A stretch of DNA of 64,000 bases from DATBRC01 sp036560485 (GTDB taxonomy: Bacteria; Pseudomonadota; Gammaproteobacteria; Burkholderiales; Burkholderiaceae_D): the NCBI GenBank assembly GCA_036560485.1, contig DATBRC010000030.1:1-64000 (forward strand). The letters are read 5' to 3'. The position numbers were made by a program, and so were the translations under genes. Numbering within the stretch: position 1 is the stretch's first letter; each line of letters begins with the position of its first letter. Shown in pieces: positions 17,569 to 26,493 of the stretch. The notes beneath the pieces were generated by a model. It searched no databases, had not been told where the DNA came from, and worked only from the letters and a program-made list of their open reading frames with translations.

Positions 17569-18375
17569 GTGAGCGAACATTTTTTTGACGGGATCGATTG
17601 GCACAGGCCTTGGCTGGCGCCGTTGCTTCCTGCTGCGATGCCGATTGTGCAGGCGGACGATTGGCGCCAGGCTCTCAATGCAGCTGCACGTGAATTGGAT
17701 TTGCTGAACCATCGCGAGTTGCCGATTCAATTTGTAGTGCAATCGGAATTGCCTTCCGGCGTTGCGTATGAATCCTTCATCAGTGCGACGGGTAGGGTGC
17801 CCACTCGCGACAATACACATGATTTTTTCAATGCATTGGTATGGCTGACTTTCCCGCGAATCAAAGCGCAATTGAATGCACTGCAGGCGGCAGCGATTGC
17901 ACAAGCGGCTGTATCAGAAGTGCACGCTGACGCCATTCCGAAACATCGGGGAAAGCTACGCGATGCTGCGACCATCTTTGACGAGAACGCCGTGCTGCTG
18001 GTGACGCGCAATGTGAGTTTGGTTGAAGCCTTGCGCGAACATCAATGGAGCGATGTATTGATGAATCGTCGCGCGGCTTTTGAACGTGATTGCGAGGTAT
18101 GGCTGTTTGGTCATGCACTGATGGAGAAACTGGTATCGCCTTATAAGGCGATTACCGCACATGCTTGGATCGTGGCGGCCGGCGACGCGTTTTTCTCGCT
18201 GTCACCACGGGATAAATGCATTTGGATTGATGCAGCGGTCACGCAGCAAATAGCGGCTGGCTTGGCGACAGCCAACTTTACGCCGCTGCCTGTGCTGGGC
18301 GTGCCTGGTTGGTGGCAGCCTCAGGATGCTGTGTTTTATGCAGATGACAAGGTATTTCGACCAAAACGTATTTGA
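17569..18375 (+). CDS. DUF3025 domain protein
   Basis: About 268 residues if started at GTG 17569; an ATG at 17521 inside pyrC is an alternative, and neither has a good ribosome-binding site. The sequence FDGIDWHRPWLAPLLP at the N-terminus and SGVAYESFISATGRVPTRDNTHDFFNALVWLTFPRIK (read here in parts) are hallmarks of DUF3025, a betaproteobacterial family without known function. It is predicted cytoplasmic. It probably shares the pyrC transcript, with 13 bases between the genes. A strong terminator lies ~170 bases downstream. Confidence 0.82.
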   Translation: MSEHFFDGIDWHRPWLAPLLPAAMPIVQADDWRQALNAAARELDLLNHRELPIQFVVQSELPSGVAYESFISATGRVPTRDNTHDFFNALVWLTFPRIKAQLNALQAAAIAQAAVSEVHADAIPKHRGKLRDAATIFDENAVLLVTRNVSLVEALREHQWSDVLMNRRAAFERDCEVWLFGHALMEKLVSPYKAITAHAWIVAAGDAFFSLSPRDKCIWIDAAVTQQIAAGLATANFTPLPVLGVPGWWQPQDAVFYADDKVFRPKRI

Positions 18376-18545
18376 TGCATTTGATGAGTTGGATCAAAGT
18401 CTTTGAACAATCGTTCAATTCGTATCAAAAATTCATGGCAATCCCGCGTGTAACGGCTAAACTGAATTTGTTGCTGCCAAGCTATACGGCAGTATTCAAT
18501 TGTTATCAAAAGGCGTTATACCGGTAATGCCGCTCGTAGCAAATA

Positions 18546-18582
18546 AAAACGCCCGAGGCTTGTTGCTTCGGGCGTTTTTTCT
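18546..18582 (+). terminator. Rho-independent terminator after the pyrC unit
   Basis: AAAACGCCCGA (from ~18546) pairs with TCGGGCGTTTT (18569-18579), followed by further T residues. Loop GGCTTGTTGCT. A-rich 5' arm and T-rich 3' arm suggest it can act in both directions. Confidence 0.85.
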
Positions 18583-18617
18583 TTTTCGGCTATTTGCATG
18601 TTGGCAATCCTAATTTA

Positions 18618-18637
18618 TACTGTATAAAAACACAGTA
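18618..18637 (+). promoter_or_regulatory. LexA (SOS) box
   Basis: TACTGTATAAAAACACAGTA fits the gammaproteobacterial/betaproteobacterial SOS consensus CTGT-N8-ACAG with symmetric flanking TA. It lies 18 bases upstream of the Y-family polymerase start, where LexA binding would block transcription. Confidence 0.88.
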
Positions 18638-18655
18638 TAAATATCAGGGAAAACC

Positions 18656-19909
18656 ATGACTTTACGTGCACTTTATGTTGATTTCAATTCCTACTTTGCA
18701 TCTGTCGAGCAGCAGCTCCGGCCGGAATTGCGCGGCAAACCGATAGGCGTATTGCCGGTATTGGCAGAAACCACTTGTTGTATCGCGGCCAGTGTCGAGG
18801 CTAAACGCTTTGACGTCAAGACCGGCACATCCGTGCGCGATGCACGCAAGCTGTGTCGCGACATCATCCTGGTGGAGGCAAGGCCTGCTACCTACGTCGA
18901 GATGCATCACAAGCTGGTGGCAGCAGTGGAATCTTGTTTGCATGTTGAACAGATACGATCCATTGATGAAATGTGGTGCCGGTTGCGTGGTAGCGATGCG
19001 CAGCGTGACAAGGCGATATGGCTGGCCCAGGAGATCAAGCATGCGATTTACAAGGCGGGTGGCAGCGAAATGCGCTGCTCCATCGGCATCGGGCCGAATC
19101 GATTCCTTGCCAAAACGGCTTCCAATATGCAAAAACCAAATGGTTTGGTGGTGATTGAACAGGCAGAGCTGCCGCAGCGATTATTTGGCTTGAAGTTGCG
19201 TGATTTAAACGGCATTGGGCATTCGATGGAGGCACGTCTGGAGGCATCGGACATTCACACCGTAGAGCAATTATGCGCCGCATCGGCATGGCAGCTGCGC
19301 AAGGCGTGGCGCGGTGTGGCGGGGGAACGCTTTCACGCAATGCTGCATGGCCATGATGTCCCTGAGTTTAAAACGGAACGGAATTCCATAGGACATTCCC
19401 ATGTGCTGCCTCCACAATTGAGGAACAAGGATGCAGCTTACGCTGTGCTGCATCGCTTGCTGCAAAAGGCGGCAATGCGACTGCGTAGCGTGCCGTGTAT
19501 TGCCGGGCAATTGTGCGTGCGAGTGCGGATGAAAAACCGACAGCATGAATTGCAACGCTGGCGCCGCGACATCGCGCTGGATCCCACCAGCGATACGCGG
19601 ACCTTGCTGTATGCATTGGACCATATTTGGGCCGGCTATCCTGCACATGCTGAAGCGCTTGGATGGTTTCCGTTCGCGGTAGGCGTGGTGTTGTGCGAAT
19701 TGCAGGATGCAGCGAACGAAACCGGAGCCTTGTTCAGGCGGGCGCAAGGAGCAGAAACGCGTCGACTCGACGCAGCGCTCGATGCGCTGAATCTGCGTTT
19801 CGGTAAAAACACTTTGTACTTTGGCGGAGCGTCATCGGCATTAACGGCTGCGCCAATGCGCATCGCGTTCAATCATGTACCGGACATGAGGGTGGAGTCT
19901 GATGAGTAG
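18656..19909 (+). CDS. Y-family DNA polymerase (DinB/ImuB-like), SOS-controlled
   Basis: 417 residues, a translesion polymerase. The catalytic residues are intact: Asp9 in YVDFNSYFASVE and Asp104-Glu105 in RSIDEMW. The helix-hairpin-helix region follows (DLNGIGHSMEARL, ~185). The retained active-site acids argue against the catalytically dead ImuB class, although the divergent second acidic position (VDFN rather than VDMD) separates it from classical DinB. No imuA or dnaE2 gene is adjacent. A LexA box immediately upstream predicts induction by DNA damage. Convergent with the porin gene across a shared terminator. Confidence 0.87.
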   Translation: MTLRALYVDFNSYFASVEQQLRPELRGKPIGVLPVLAETTCCIAASVEAKRFDVKTGTSVRDARKLCRDIILVEARPATYVEMHHKLVAAVESCLHVEQIRSIDEMWCRLRGSDAQRDKAIWLAQEIKHAIYKAGGSEMRCSIGIGPNRFLAKTASNMQKPNGLVVIEQAELPQRLFGLKLRDLNGIGHSMEARLEASDIHTVEQLCAASAWQLRKAWRGVAGERFHAMLHGHDVPEFKTERNSIGHSHVLPPQLRNKDAAYAVLHRLLQKAAMRLRSVPCIAGQLCVRVRMKNRQHELQRWRRDIALDPTSDTRTLLYALDHIWAGYPAHAEALGWFPFAVGVVLCELQDAANETGALFRRAQGAETRRLDAALDALNLRFGKNTLYFGGASSALTAAPMRIAFNHVPDMRVESDE

Positions 19910-19921
19910 TAGAGATGGGTA

Positions 19922-19951
19922 TAAAAAAAGGGCGCCGAAGCGCCCTTTTAC
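19922..19951. terminator. Bidirectional terminator between polymerase and porin genes
   Basis: AAAAAGGGCGC / GCGCCCTTTT forms a GC-rich stem with a short CGAA-type loop, A-run on one side and T-run on the other. It sits between convergent genes and can end both transcripts. Confidence 0.88.
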
Positions 19952-20001
19952 TGAAACTGGACAAGCGATGGAAGAATCGTTTGTCCGTACTTGATGCAAT
20001 A

Positions 20002-21117
20002 TTAGAAGTTGTGGAGGATGCCAACACCGAAGGTCGTTGCTGTTTCCCCTGCAACCGTCGATGAGCCTGTCAGTAAACCGGACAGGAATGGTGTGTACGC
20101 ACCGTTTCTGCCGTTTGCCAGCCTGTTGTAGTACGCGCCTACATGGGTACGCTTGGAGAGGCTGTAATCATACCCGAGAGTGAGGAATTTAGCGCCGCTG
20201 TCAGACACTTTTGTGGTAGTGGTGGTATCACCAGCACTAGCATAAGTCAGCAGAACTGTGTTAGCGCCGAATGAATAGCTGACAGGCAGTGCCCATGCGG
20301 AACGATCACCGGTTTGCACGCCGGTAGCAGAATTTTTCAGGTTCTGTTTGTCGTAGTTGAAGCCAATTTTCAAGCCGAATGGGAACTTGTAGGCGCCATT
20401 CAGACGGGTATCTTTTTGGTCTGTACCTACGCGGCCTTCAGCAACTGCTTTGAAATAAGACAGGCCGACGTAAATCGGGCCGTTGTTGTAAGAACCTTCC
20501 AAGTAGGCGGCGCCACCGTCTTGGTAGTTATTTGTGCCGTTAACAACACCTTCGGTCGATACGGAAGTGGAATATCCAGCAACCACTGAGAAGCCAGCCA
20601 TTGATGGCGAAGTGTATTTGATCGAGTTCGGAATGCGCGATGCGTTTGCGAATACTCCGTTGACTTGGTCCAGGATTGTGAAGTTAGCATAGAATGCGGA
20701 AGGCGCTGCAGTCAGGCCATTTGGAGTAACTTCAGTTGCAAATCCTGAGACGTAATTCAAACTGTGGCGACCAGCCGTCAAAGTACCAAGGCTGCTGCTT
20801 TTCAGACCAACCCAGCTTTCGCCTGCTGCTACACCGGTACCGATACCAGCGCCAGTGTCCAAGTCAACGCGGTTTTCCATCTTGAAAATTGCGGACATGC
20901 CGCCACCCAAATCTTCTGAGCCTGTCAACCAAAAACGGGAGTTTAAATCGTCGTCAATGCGGCTTTCTGTTTGATACACACGTGCAGCCGCTGCATTTCC
21001 TTGGCTGAGTTTGTATTGTTTGTAATCGATTTGAGCGACGCCGCCGATTGTAACTTGTGCTTGGGCAGCAGATGCGAACGCGCCCAGAACTGCGAGTGCC
21101 AGTAATGATTTTTTCAT
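20002..21117 (-). CDS. Outer-membrane porin, Burkholderia type
   Basis: 371 residues with a classical signal peptide (MKKSLLALAVLGAFASAAQA, cleavage after AQA) and a beta-barrel typical of the betaproteobacterial general porin family: GSEDLGGGMSAIFKMENRVD (~68-87), GESWVGLKSSSLGTLTAGRH and the terminal aromatic GVGILHNF ending in Phe, the outer-membrane insertion signal. It would be a trimeric 16-stranded barrel for small hydrophilic solutes. GGAGAAAA precedes the ATG. 253 bases of upstream DNA separate it from divergent coq7. Confidence 0.94.
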   Translation of the reverse strand: MKKSLLALAVLGAFASAAQAQVTIGGVAQIDYKQYKLSQGNAAAARVYQTESRIDDDLNSRFWLTGSEDLGGGMSAIFKMENRVDLDTGAGIGTGVAAGESWVGLKSSSLGTLTAGRHSLNYVSGFATEVTPNGLTAAPSAFYANFTILDQVNGVFANASRIPNSIKYTSPSMAGFSVVAGYSTSVSTEGVVNGTNNYQDGGAAYLEGSYNNGPIYVGLSYFKAVAEGRVGTDQKDTRLNGAYKFPFGLKIGFNYDKQNLKNSATGVQTGDRSAWALPVSYSFGANTVLLTYASAGDTTTTTKVSDSGAKFLTLGYDYSLSKRTHVGAYYNRLANGRNGAYTPFLSGLLTGSSTVAGETATTFGVGILHNF

Positions 21118-21370
21118 TCAGTTTTCTCCGAGAGTTATATTGCTAAATAAATACATGTTGCATACAGCAAGGCCACTAGTGGAAACGCCCCTGCCGACAC
21201 TTCCAAACCGATAGTCAAGAAGCTGGTAGTCATTTCATCAAATATCCGGTCTGAGGGCAAAGGGATTTTGGTATTTATGGCAATATGACGATGGTTATGT
21301 CGCTTCCCTGCAACAGGCAATTCTGATTTAATGTGAGAGTGGCAACAGTGTGAAATAGAAGGATAACAGC

Positions 21371-21997
21371 ATGCAACTTTTAGATACATTCATCATTGGA
21401 TTCGATCATGCGTTACGGGCAATGACGGGAGAGGTTACTGCGCGACGGCCTACTCCGGCAATGCAGGCTGTGGATGGTGATCTTGATATGGTAGAACGGC
21501 AGCATAGTGCCGGTTTGATGCGCGTGAATCATGTGGGCGAGGTTTGTGCGCAAGCCTTGTATGAAGCACAAGGTCGATTTTCTAAAAATGACAACATCAA
21601 ACGGCAGTTTATTCAGGCTGGTGAAGAAGAAGAAGATCATTTGGCGTGGACTGCGCAGCGAATTCGGGAGCTTGGTTCTCATACGAGTTTGCTCAATCCA
21701 TTTTGGTATGTAGGTGCTTTTGCGCTTGGCGCGGTTGCGGCGCGTTTAGGCGATGCGCGCAGCTTAGGATTTGTGGTTGAGACGGAGCGCCAAGTGGAGG
21801 CGCATTTGGCAAGCCATTTGGATAGTTTGCCCAAGCAGGATGCCAAGTCGCGCGCCATTGTTGAGCAGATGCGAGTCGATGAGGTTGCTCATGGCGCAGC
21901 AGCAGATGCACTCGGTGCAGTGCATGTGCCGCCGCCTGCTCAGAAGGCGATGCAGCTGATGGCTAAAGTGATGACGACAACCGCTTATTACATTTAG
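21371..21997 (+). CDS. coq7: 3-demethoxyubiquinol 3-hydroxylase (Coq7)
   Basis: 208 residues, a di-iron carboxylate hydroxylase of ubiquinone synthesis, membrane associated. Iron ligands are visible in NHVGEVCAQALYEAQ (~57-71), EEEEDHLAWTAQR (~91-103), VETERQVEAHL (~136) and MRVDEVAHG (~170). Length and spacing match bacterial Coq7. It is the only ubiquinone gene in the window and appears to be monocistronic. Confidence 0.95.
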   Translation: MQLLDTFIIGFDHALRAMTGEVTARRPTPAMQAVDGDLDMVERQHSAGLMRVNHVGEVCAQALYEAQGRFSKNDNIKRQFIQAGEEEEDHLAWTAQRIRELGSHTSLLNPFWYVGAFALGAVAARLGDARSLGFVVETERQVEAHLASHLDSLPKQDAKSRAIVEQMRVDEVAHGAAADALGAVHVPPPAQKAMQLMAKVMTTTAYYI

Positions 21998-22051
21998 CGG
22001 AATAACCGATTCGTGCGTTAATTCACGCTGGGCGCATCAATCGATGCAAAA

Positions 22052-22498
22052 TTACGCGGATGGGGTAATGTCTGCCGAGTCGTCGACGATCTCAAATGAA
22101 TGCGTTATCTCTGCTGTTTTTTCCAGCATGATGGAGGCTGAACAATACTTCTCATGCGAGAGTTTGATCGCGCGCTCGACAAGATTGTTTTTAAGATTGC
22201 GGCCGGTGACGGTGAAGTGAAAGTGAATTTTGGTAAAGACTTTTGGATCTTTTTCCGCACGTTCCGATTTCAGACTCACGTCGCAGCCGCGAATATCCTG
22301 GCCGCTCTTGCGTAAAATGAGCACTACGTCATAAGCGGTGCAGCCCCCAGTGCCCGCCAATACGACTTCCATCGGCCTTGGCGCCAGATTGCGTCCGCCG
22401 CCTTCCGGCGCCCCATCCATTGCAACGACATGCCCGGAGCCGGTTTCGGCTAAAAATGTCATGCCGGACAAGCCTGTCCAGCGCACTGTGCATTCCAT
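22052..22498 (-). CDS. OsmC family protein (peroxiredoxin-like)
   Basis: 148 residues when started at 22498. The OsmC/Ohr fold is indicated by RNLAPRPMEVVLAGTGGCTAYDVVLILRK (read in parts ~37-65), with the first redox cysteine in GGCTAYD, and KYCSASIML near residue 115 carrying the second cysteine. The pair would reduce organic peroxides. It belongs to the YhfA-like branch rather than Ohr. The reading extends upstream to 22618 but that part overlaps the rplM promoter and has no homology features. Confidence 0.87.
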   Translation of the reverse strand: MECTVRWTGLSGMTFLAETGSGHVVAMDGAPEGGGRNLAPRPMEVVLAGTGGCTAYDVVLILRKSGQDIRGCDVSLKSERAEKDPKVFTKIHFHFTVTGRNLKNNLVERAIKLSHEKYCSASIMLEKTAEITHSFEIVDDSADITPSA

Positions 22499-22608
22499 TT
22501 TGATCCTGTTTCTGCAAAAAATGAGTATTGTAACTGCACTTAAAAGATAGGTTTTGCTGCTGGAATTGGGAAAATGCGCCCCAAGACGCCCTTGGCCGCA
22601 TATTAAAT

Positions 22609-22638
22609 TTGACGCCAAGTCCTTGAAAAGACTATAAT
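22609..22638 (+). promoter_or_regulatory. Sigma-70 promoter for rplM-rpsI
   Basis: TTGACG (22609-22614) and TATAAT (22633-22638) are separated by 18 bases, a near-consensus promoter. Transcription from it gives a leader of about 105-110 bases before the rplM ATG, containing a small GTGGAACCAC hairpin; an autoregulatory site for L13 is possible but not shown. Confidence 0.7.
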
Positions 22639-22752
22639 TTCAGGTTCTTCTAATTGCTCAGGAAGAAATAACAAGGCCGAGTCCACAAACCATCTATGAC
22701 GTTGTGAGTGGAACCACCATTTTGAGCGAGTTAATCTAGTTAGGAAGTCATC

Positions 22753-23181
22753 ATGAAAACCTTCTCCGCAAAAGACCATGAGGTCAAGCGCGATTGGTTC
22801 GTGATTGACGCGACGGACAAAGTCCTCGGACGTGTTGCCAGCGAAGTGGCACTCCGACTGCGCGGCAAGCACAAACCAGAATTTACTCCGCACGTCGACA
22901 CGGGCGATTTTATCGTTGTCGTCAACGCAGGCAAGCTGCGCGTGACCGGTACCAAATCTTTGAACAAGATTTATTATCGTCATTCCACTTACCCAGGCGG
23001 CATCTACGAAACAAATTTCGAGAAAATGCAACAGCGTTTTCCAGGGCGCGCGCTCGAGAAAGCGGTCAAGGGCATGTTGCCTAAAGGCCCGCTCGGCTAC
23101 GCGATGATCAAGAAGCTCAAAGTGTATGCGGAAGCAACCCATCCGCACGCTGCGCAGCAACCAAAAGCACTAGAACTCTAA
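22753..23181 (+). CDS. rplM: 50S ribosomal protein L13
   Basis: 142 residues, matching bacterial L13 throughout: DWFVIDATDKVLGRVASEVA (~14-33), LRGKHKPEFTPHVDTGDFIVVVNA and GMLPKGPLGYAMIKKLKVY near the C-terminus. It binds 23S rRNA early in large-subunit assembly. It is first in the classical rplM-rpsI operon, with a strong promoter upstream and S9 9 bases downstream. Confidence 0.98.
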   Translation: MKTFSAKDHEVKRDWFVIDATDKVLGRVASEVALRLRGKHKPEFTPHVDTGDFIVVVNAGKLRVTGTKSLNKIYYRHSTYPGGIYETNFEKMQQRFPGRALEKAVKGMLPKGPLGYAMIKKLKVYAEATHPHAAQQPKALEL

Positions 23182-23190
23182 GGAATTGAC

Positions 23191-23583
23191 ATGATCGGTA
23201 ACTACAATTACGGAACCGGCCGTCGCAAGAGTGCAGTGGCTCGCGTCTTCATTAAATCCGGCTCAGGCCAAATCGTCGTCAACGGCAAGCCAGCCAGCGA
23301 GTATTTTTCTCGCGAAACCGGCTTGATGGTGATTCGTCAACCGCTTGAACTGACCAACAATGTCGAGCGTTTCGACATCATGGTTAACGTGCATGGCGGC
23401 GGTGAGTCCGGCCAGGCTGGCGCGGTTCGTCACGGCATTACTCGCGCATTGATCGATTACGATGCAACGTTGAAATCAGAACTGTCCAGAGCTGGTTTCG
23501 TTACACGTGATGCACGCGAAGTCGAGCGTAAGAAAGTCGGTTTGCGCAAAGCACGTCGCGCAAAGCAGTTCTCCAAGCGCTAA
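23191..23583 (+). CDS. rpsI: 30S ribosomal protein S9
   Basis: 130 residues. The N-terminal NYGTGRRKSAVARVF and the C-terminal KKVGLRKARRAKQFSKR are diagnostic of S9; the C-terminal SKR tail reaches the P-site tRNA. AAGGA precedes the ATG. It is followed by an intrinsic terminator. Confidence 0.98.
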   Translation: MIGNYNYGTGRRKSAVARVFIKSGSGQIVVNGKPASEYFSRETGLMVIRQPLELTNNVERFDIMVNVHGGGESGQAGAVRHGITRALIDYDATLKSELSRAGFVTRDAREVERKKVGLRKARRAKQFSKR

Positions 23584-23604
23584 ACCCGCGTTTTCAGAAC
23601 ATCG

Positions 23605-23640
23605 AAAAGCCGCCTGGTTTGCGCCTGGCGGCTTTTTGCG
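23605..23640 (+). terminator. Rho-independent terminator of rplM-rpsI
   Basis: AAAAGCCGCC (23605-23614) pairs with GGCGGCTTTTT (23627-23637) around a 12-base loop, 22 bases after the rpsI stop. Confidence 0.92.
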
Positions 23641-23749
23641 TTTTATATATAGCAAACTTGTTTCGGCAATTTTTTGGTGATTTCTGCAAGCTGCTAGAAT
23701 GGATCGATAGTGCTATTGCGCTTGCGTAAAGTTGATGAAGGATTTTCAA

Positions 23750-24793
23750 ATGATCAAGGTCGGGATTGTCGGCGGTACAGGGTACACGGGTGTGGAATTG
23801 TTACGTTTGTTGGCTGCGCATCCGCAGGTGCAATTAACGGCTATCACTTCGCGCAAGGAAGACGGAATGCCGGTGGTCGACATGTATCCATCGCTGCGAG
23901 GCTTTGTGAATCTGGCTTTTTCATCGCCAGAAAAGGCGAAACTGACAGAATGCGATGTAGTGTTTTTTGCGACACCGCATGGCGTAGCAATGGCACAGAC
24001 CCCTGAGCTTCTGGCTGCTGGTGTGAAAGTGATCGACCTGGCAGCAGATTTTCGTTTGAAAGACACTGCCGAGTTCGAAAAATGGTATGGCATGCCGCAC
24101 TCTTGTCCAGAGCTATTGAAAGAAGCTGTCTATGGCCTGCCCGAAATCAATCGTGACGCGATCAAGCATGCGCGTTTGATTGGATTGCCTGGCTGTTATC
24201 CAACGTCGATGCAACTTGGCTATGCGCCACTGCTCGCACAAGCCAAGCCGCTGGTCGATGAATCGAGTTTGATCGCCGATTGCAAATCCGGTGTATCGGG
24301 AGCCGGCCGCAAAGCAGAAGTGAGCTCATTGCTGGCTGAGGCCGCCGACAACTTCAAGGCGTACGGCGTCAAAGGCCATCGTCATTTGCCGGAAACGGTA
24401 CAAGGTTTGCAAGCGATCGCCGGACGTAAAGTCGGTCTGACATTTGTGCCGCACTTGGTGCCGATGATCCGCGGGATTCATTCGACTTTGTACGCAACCA
24501 TTCAACCTGATGCGCGCGATACTGATTTCCAGCGCTTGTATGAAGATTACTTCAAGGATGAACAATTTGTCGATGTGATGCCGGCCGGGAGCCATCCTGA
24601 AACCAGGTCGGTGCGCGCATCCAATCAGGTAAGAATTGCAGTCCATCGTCCGGGTGGAGGGAATTTATTGGTGGTATTAGTTGTCGAAGACAATTTAGTC
24701 AAAGGCGCAGCAGGGCAAGGAGTGCAATGCATGAATCTTTTATTTGGCCTTGATGAGTCGGCCGGATTAATGCATATTCCGGTGATGCCATAA
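23750..24793 (+). CDS. argC: N-acetyl-gamma-glutamyl-phosphate reductase
   Basis: 347 residues, the NADPH-dependent third step of arginine synthesis. The Rossmann loop GIVGGTGYTGVELLRLL is at the N-terminus and the active-site cysteine lies in LIGLPGCYPTSMQLG (~147). SGAGRKAE and the C-terminal GNLLVVLVVEDNLVKGAAGQ are typical. Start 23750 is preferred since GAAGGAT precedes it; upstream ATG 23735 is also in frame. No other arg genes are adjacent. Confidence 0.96.
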   Translation: MIKVGIVGGTGYTGVELLRLLAAHPQVQLTAITSRKEDGMPVVDMYPSLRGFVNLAFSSPEKAKLTECDVVFFATPHGVAMAQTPELLAAGVKVIDLAADFRLKDTAEFEKWYGMPHSCPELLKEAVYGLPEINRDAIKHARLIGLPGCYPTSMQLGYAPLLAQAKPLVDESSLIADCKSGVSGAGRKAEVSSLLAEAADNFKAYGVKGHRHLPETVQGLQAIAGRKVGLTFVPHLVPMIRGIHSTLYATIQPDARDTDFQRLYEDYFKDEQFVDVMPAGSHPETRSVRASNQVRIAVHRPGGGNLLVVLVVEDNLVKGAAGQGVQCMNLLFGLDESAGLMHIPVMP

Positions 24794-24815
24794 GCGTCAT
24801 AACAAACAATAATCC

Positions 24816-25592
24816 ATGACATCCTCTAATACTTATAGCAATTCCTTCAAATTCAGGTTGAAGTTTTGGCTAAGGCGTCTTTCGATTTCTGCGCCGCAGA
24901 TGTCAATCAGGACGCAGCTGCCTTGGCCGATACGTGCTGTACTTATGGCAATTGTGATGGGATGGGCAATTGCGATCGGGATGTGGATTTATGACTTGGG
25001 ACGAGGCTTTGCGGGATTTAAATCTGATAGTACGAAATTGCAAATCGTATCTTTGCAGCAGCAAATAGAAAAGCTCAGTGCTGAACGTGATGAATTCTCG
25101 ACGACGGTCAATGCATCGGAAAGTCGGTTGAATATTGAGAAATCCGTGCAAGCGCAATTGGCCGCGCAACTCAAAACCCTTGAAGTCGAAAATGCCAAAC
25201 TCAAGGAAGATCTGGTGTTTTTTGAAAGTTTGCTGCCCGCGACAACAGGTTCACAAGGCATTTCGATCCGGCGGCTGATGGCAGAAGCTGTCACACCGAA
25301 TCAATTGCGCTATCGGTTGTTAGTTATGCAAGGTGGGCAAGGCGGAAAAGGTGAGCGTGAATTTGTTGGTGATTTACAGCTCGTTGTAACGGTCATTCAA
25401 GACGGTAAAAGTGCTATGATCAACTTCCCGGATGGAAAATCAGGCGGAGCTGAAAAGTTCAAGCTTGGCTTTAAGTACTATCAGCGTGTGGAGGGCATGT
25501 TAACGCTCCCGCAAGGCGTTTTGATCAAGGCGGTTCAGGCTCGTATCCTCGATAAGGGGCAAATCAGGGCACAGCAGTCCGCCAATTTGTAA
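24816..25592 (+). CDS. DUF6776-type membrane protein with coiled coil
   Basis: 258 residues: cytoplasmic N-terminus of ~40 residues, one membrane helix (about 43-63, AVLMAIVMGWAIAIGMWIYDL), a coiled coil (~80-140, rich in Gln, Glu and Leu) and a C-terminal soluble domain. I place it in the DUF6776 family, which has no known function. The bactofilin gene follows 12 bases later, so the two are likely one transcript and may act together at the inner membrane. Confidence 0.75.
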   Translation: MTSSNTYSNSFKFRLKFWLRRLSISAPQMSIRTQLPWPIRAVLMAIVMGWAIAIGMWIYDLGRGFAGFKSDSTKLQIVSLQQQIEKLSAERDEFSTTVNASESRLNIEKSVQAQLAAQLKTLEVENAKLKEDLVFFESLLPATTGSQGISIRRLMAEAVTPNQLRYRLLVMQGGQGGKGEREFVGDLQLVVTVIQDGKSAMINFPDGKSGGAEKFKLGFKYYQRVEGMLTLPQGVLIKAVQARILDKGQIRAQQSANL

Positions 25593-25604
25593 AGGAGTGC
25601 CATC

Positions 25605-26009
25605 ATGTTTGGTAGCAAGACGAAAAGTACGATAGATAGTTTGATTGGCGTATCGACCAGTATTGAAGGTAATGTACTTTTCAAGGGTGGATTGCGTATC
25701 GATGGTCACGTTAAAGGTAACGTGATTGCTGAAGTCGGTCAGAGCAGCATGCTGGTTATTTCCGAGCATGCCAAAGTGGAAGGTGAAGTGCGGGTTGCCT
25801 ATTTAGTTGTCAACGGTGAAATTACCGGTCCGGTTTATTCGTCCGAATTTCTTGAATTGCAGCCGAAAGCCCGCATAACAGGTGATGTGTATTACAAAGC
25901 ACTGGAAATGCACGGCGGTGCATTGGTATCCGGCAAGTTAACGCATGACCAGGTAGGCGATACTGTACTGAAATTGGCCGCTCCCAAGCTGGCTGCGGCG
26001 AGTACGTGA
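25605..26009 (+). CDS. Bactofilin (polymer-forming cytoskeletal protein)
   Basis: 134 residues. The central part is a regular right-handed beta-helix with the DUF583/bactofilin pattern: IEGNVLFKGGLRIDGHVKGNV, AKVEGEVRVAYLVVNGEITGPV and KARITGDVYYKALEMHGGALVSGKL. Bactofilins polymerise without nucleotides and localise cell-wall or polar machinery. A strong AAAGGAG precedes the ATG. Pairing with a coiled-coil membrane protein is consistent with membrane recruitment. Confidence 0.93.
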   Translation: MFGSKTKSTIDSLIGVSTSIEGNVLFKGGLRIDGHVKGNVIAEVGQSSMLVISEHAKVEGEVRVAYLVVNGEITGPVYSSEFLELQPKARITGDVYYKALEMHGGALVSGKLTHDQVGDTVLKLAAPKLAAAST

Positions 26010-26071
26010 GAAATACGTGAGTCTCGCGGATTGATTATAATGGGCTATTGCCAGCCTAGTAGGAGCTTGAA

Positions 26072-26422
26072 ATGAATGCTATTACCGAAATGCCCGCACC
26101 GATTATCTTTACCGATAGCGCTGCGATGAAAGTGGCGCAATTGATTGAAGAAGAAGGTAACCCTGATTTGAAACTGCGCGTGTTTGTGCAGGGAGGTGGC
26201 TGTTCAGGTTTTCAGTACGGCTTTACGTTTGATGAAATCGTCAATGAAGATGATACGACCATGACCAAGAACGGTGTACATCTGCTGATCGACTCAATGA
26301 GCTATCAATATCTGGTTGGTGCAGAGATTGATTACAAGGATGATCTGGAAGGTGCGCAGTTCGTGATTAAAAATCCGAATGCGACTACCACTTGCGGATG
26401 TGGATCGTCATTCTCGGCGTAA
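26072..26422 (+). CDS. erpA: Iron-sulfur cluster insertion protein ErpA
   Basis: 116 residues, A-type carrier that hands [4Fe-4S] clusters to apoproteins. All three cluster cysteines are present: GGCSGFQYGF (~48) and the C-terminal TTCGCGSSF. MKVAQLIEEEGNPDLKLRVFVQGGG is characteristic. TAGGAGC is the ribosome-binding site. It is followed by a strong terminator facing anmK. Confidence 0.96.
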   Translation: MNAITEMPAPIIFTDSAAMKVAQLIEEEGNPDLKLRVFVQGGGCSGFQYGFTFDEIVNEDDTTMTKNGVHLLIDSMSYQYLVGAEIDYKDDLEGAQFVIKNPNATTTCGCGSSFSA

Positions 26423-26449
26423 TACATATCGACACTTTGCAACACTCTG

Positions 26450-26478
26450 AAAAGCGCAGATTTATCTGCGCTTTTTTT
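26450..26478 (+). terminator. Rho-independent terminator after erpA
   Basis: AAAAGCGCAGA (26450-26460) and TCTGCGCTTTT (26465-26475) form an 11-bp stem with a TTTA loop and a run of seven T. It lies between convergent erpA and anmK. Confidence 0.94.
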
Positions 26479-26493
26479 ATGCCTTCGGCGGCT

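Noticed and set aside
18656..19909. Assignment of the Y-family polymerase as ImuB
   Set aside because: ImuB lacks the catalytic acids, which are present here, and imuA and dnaE2 are not adjacent.
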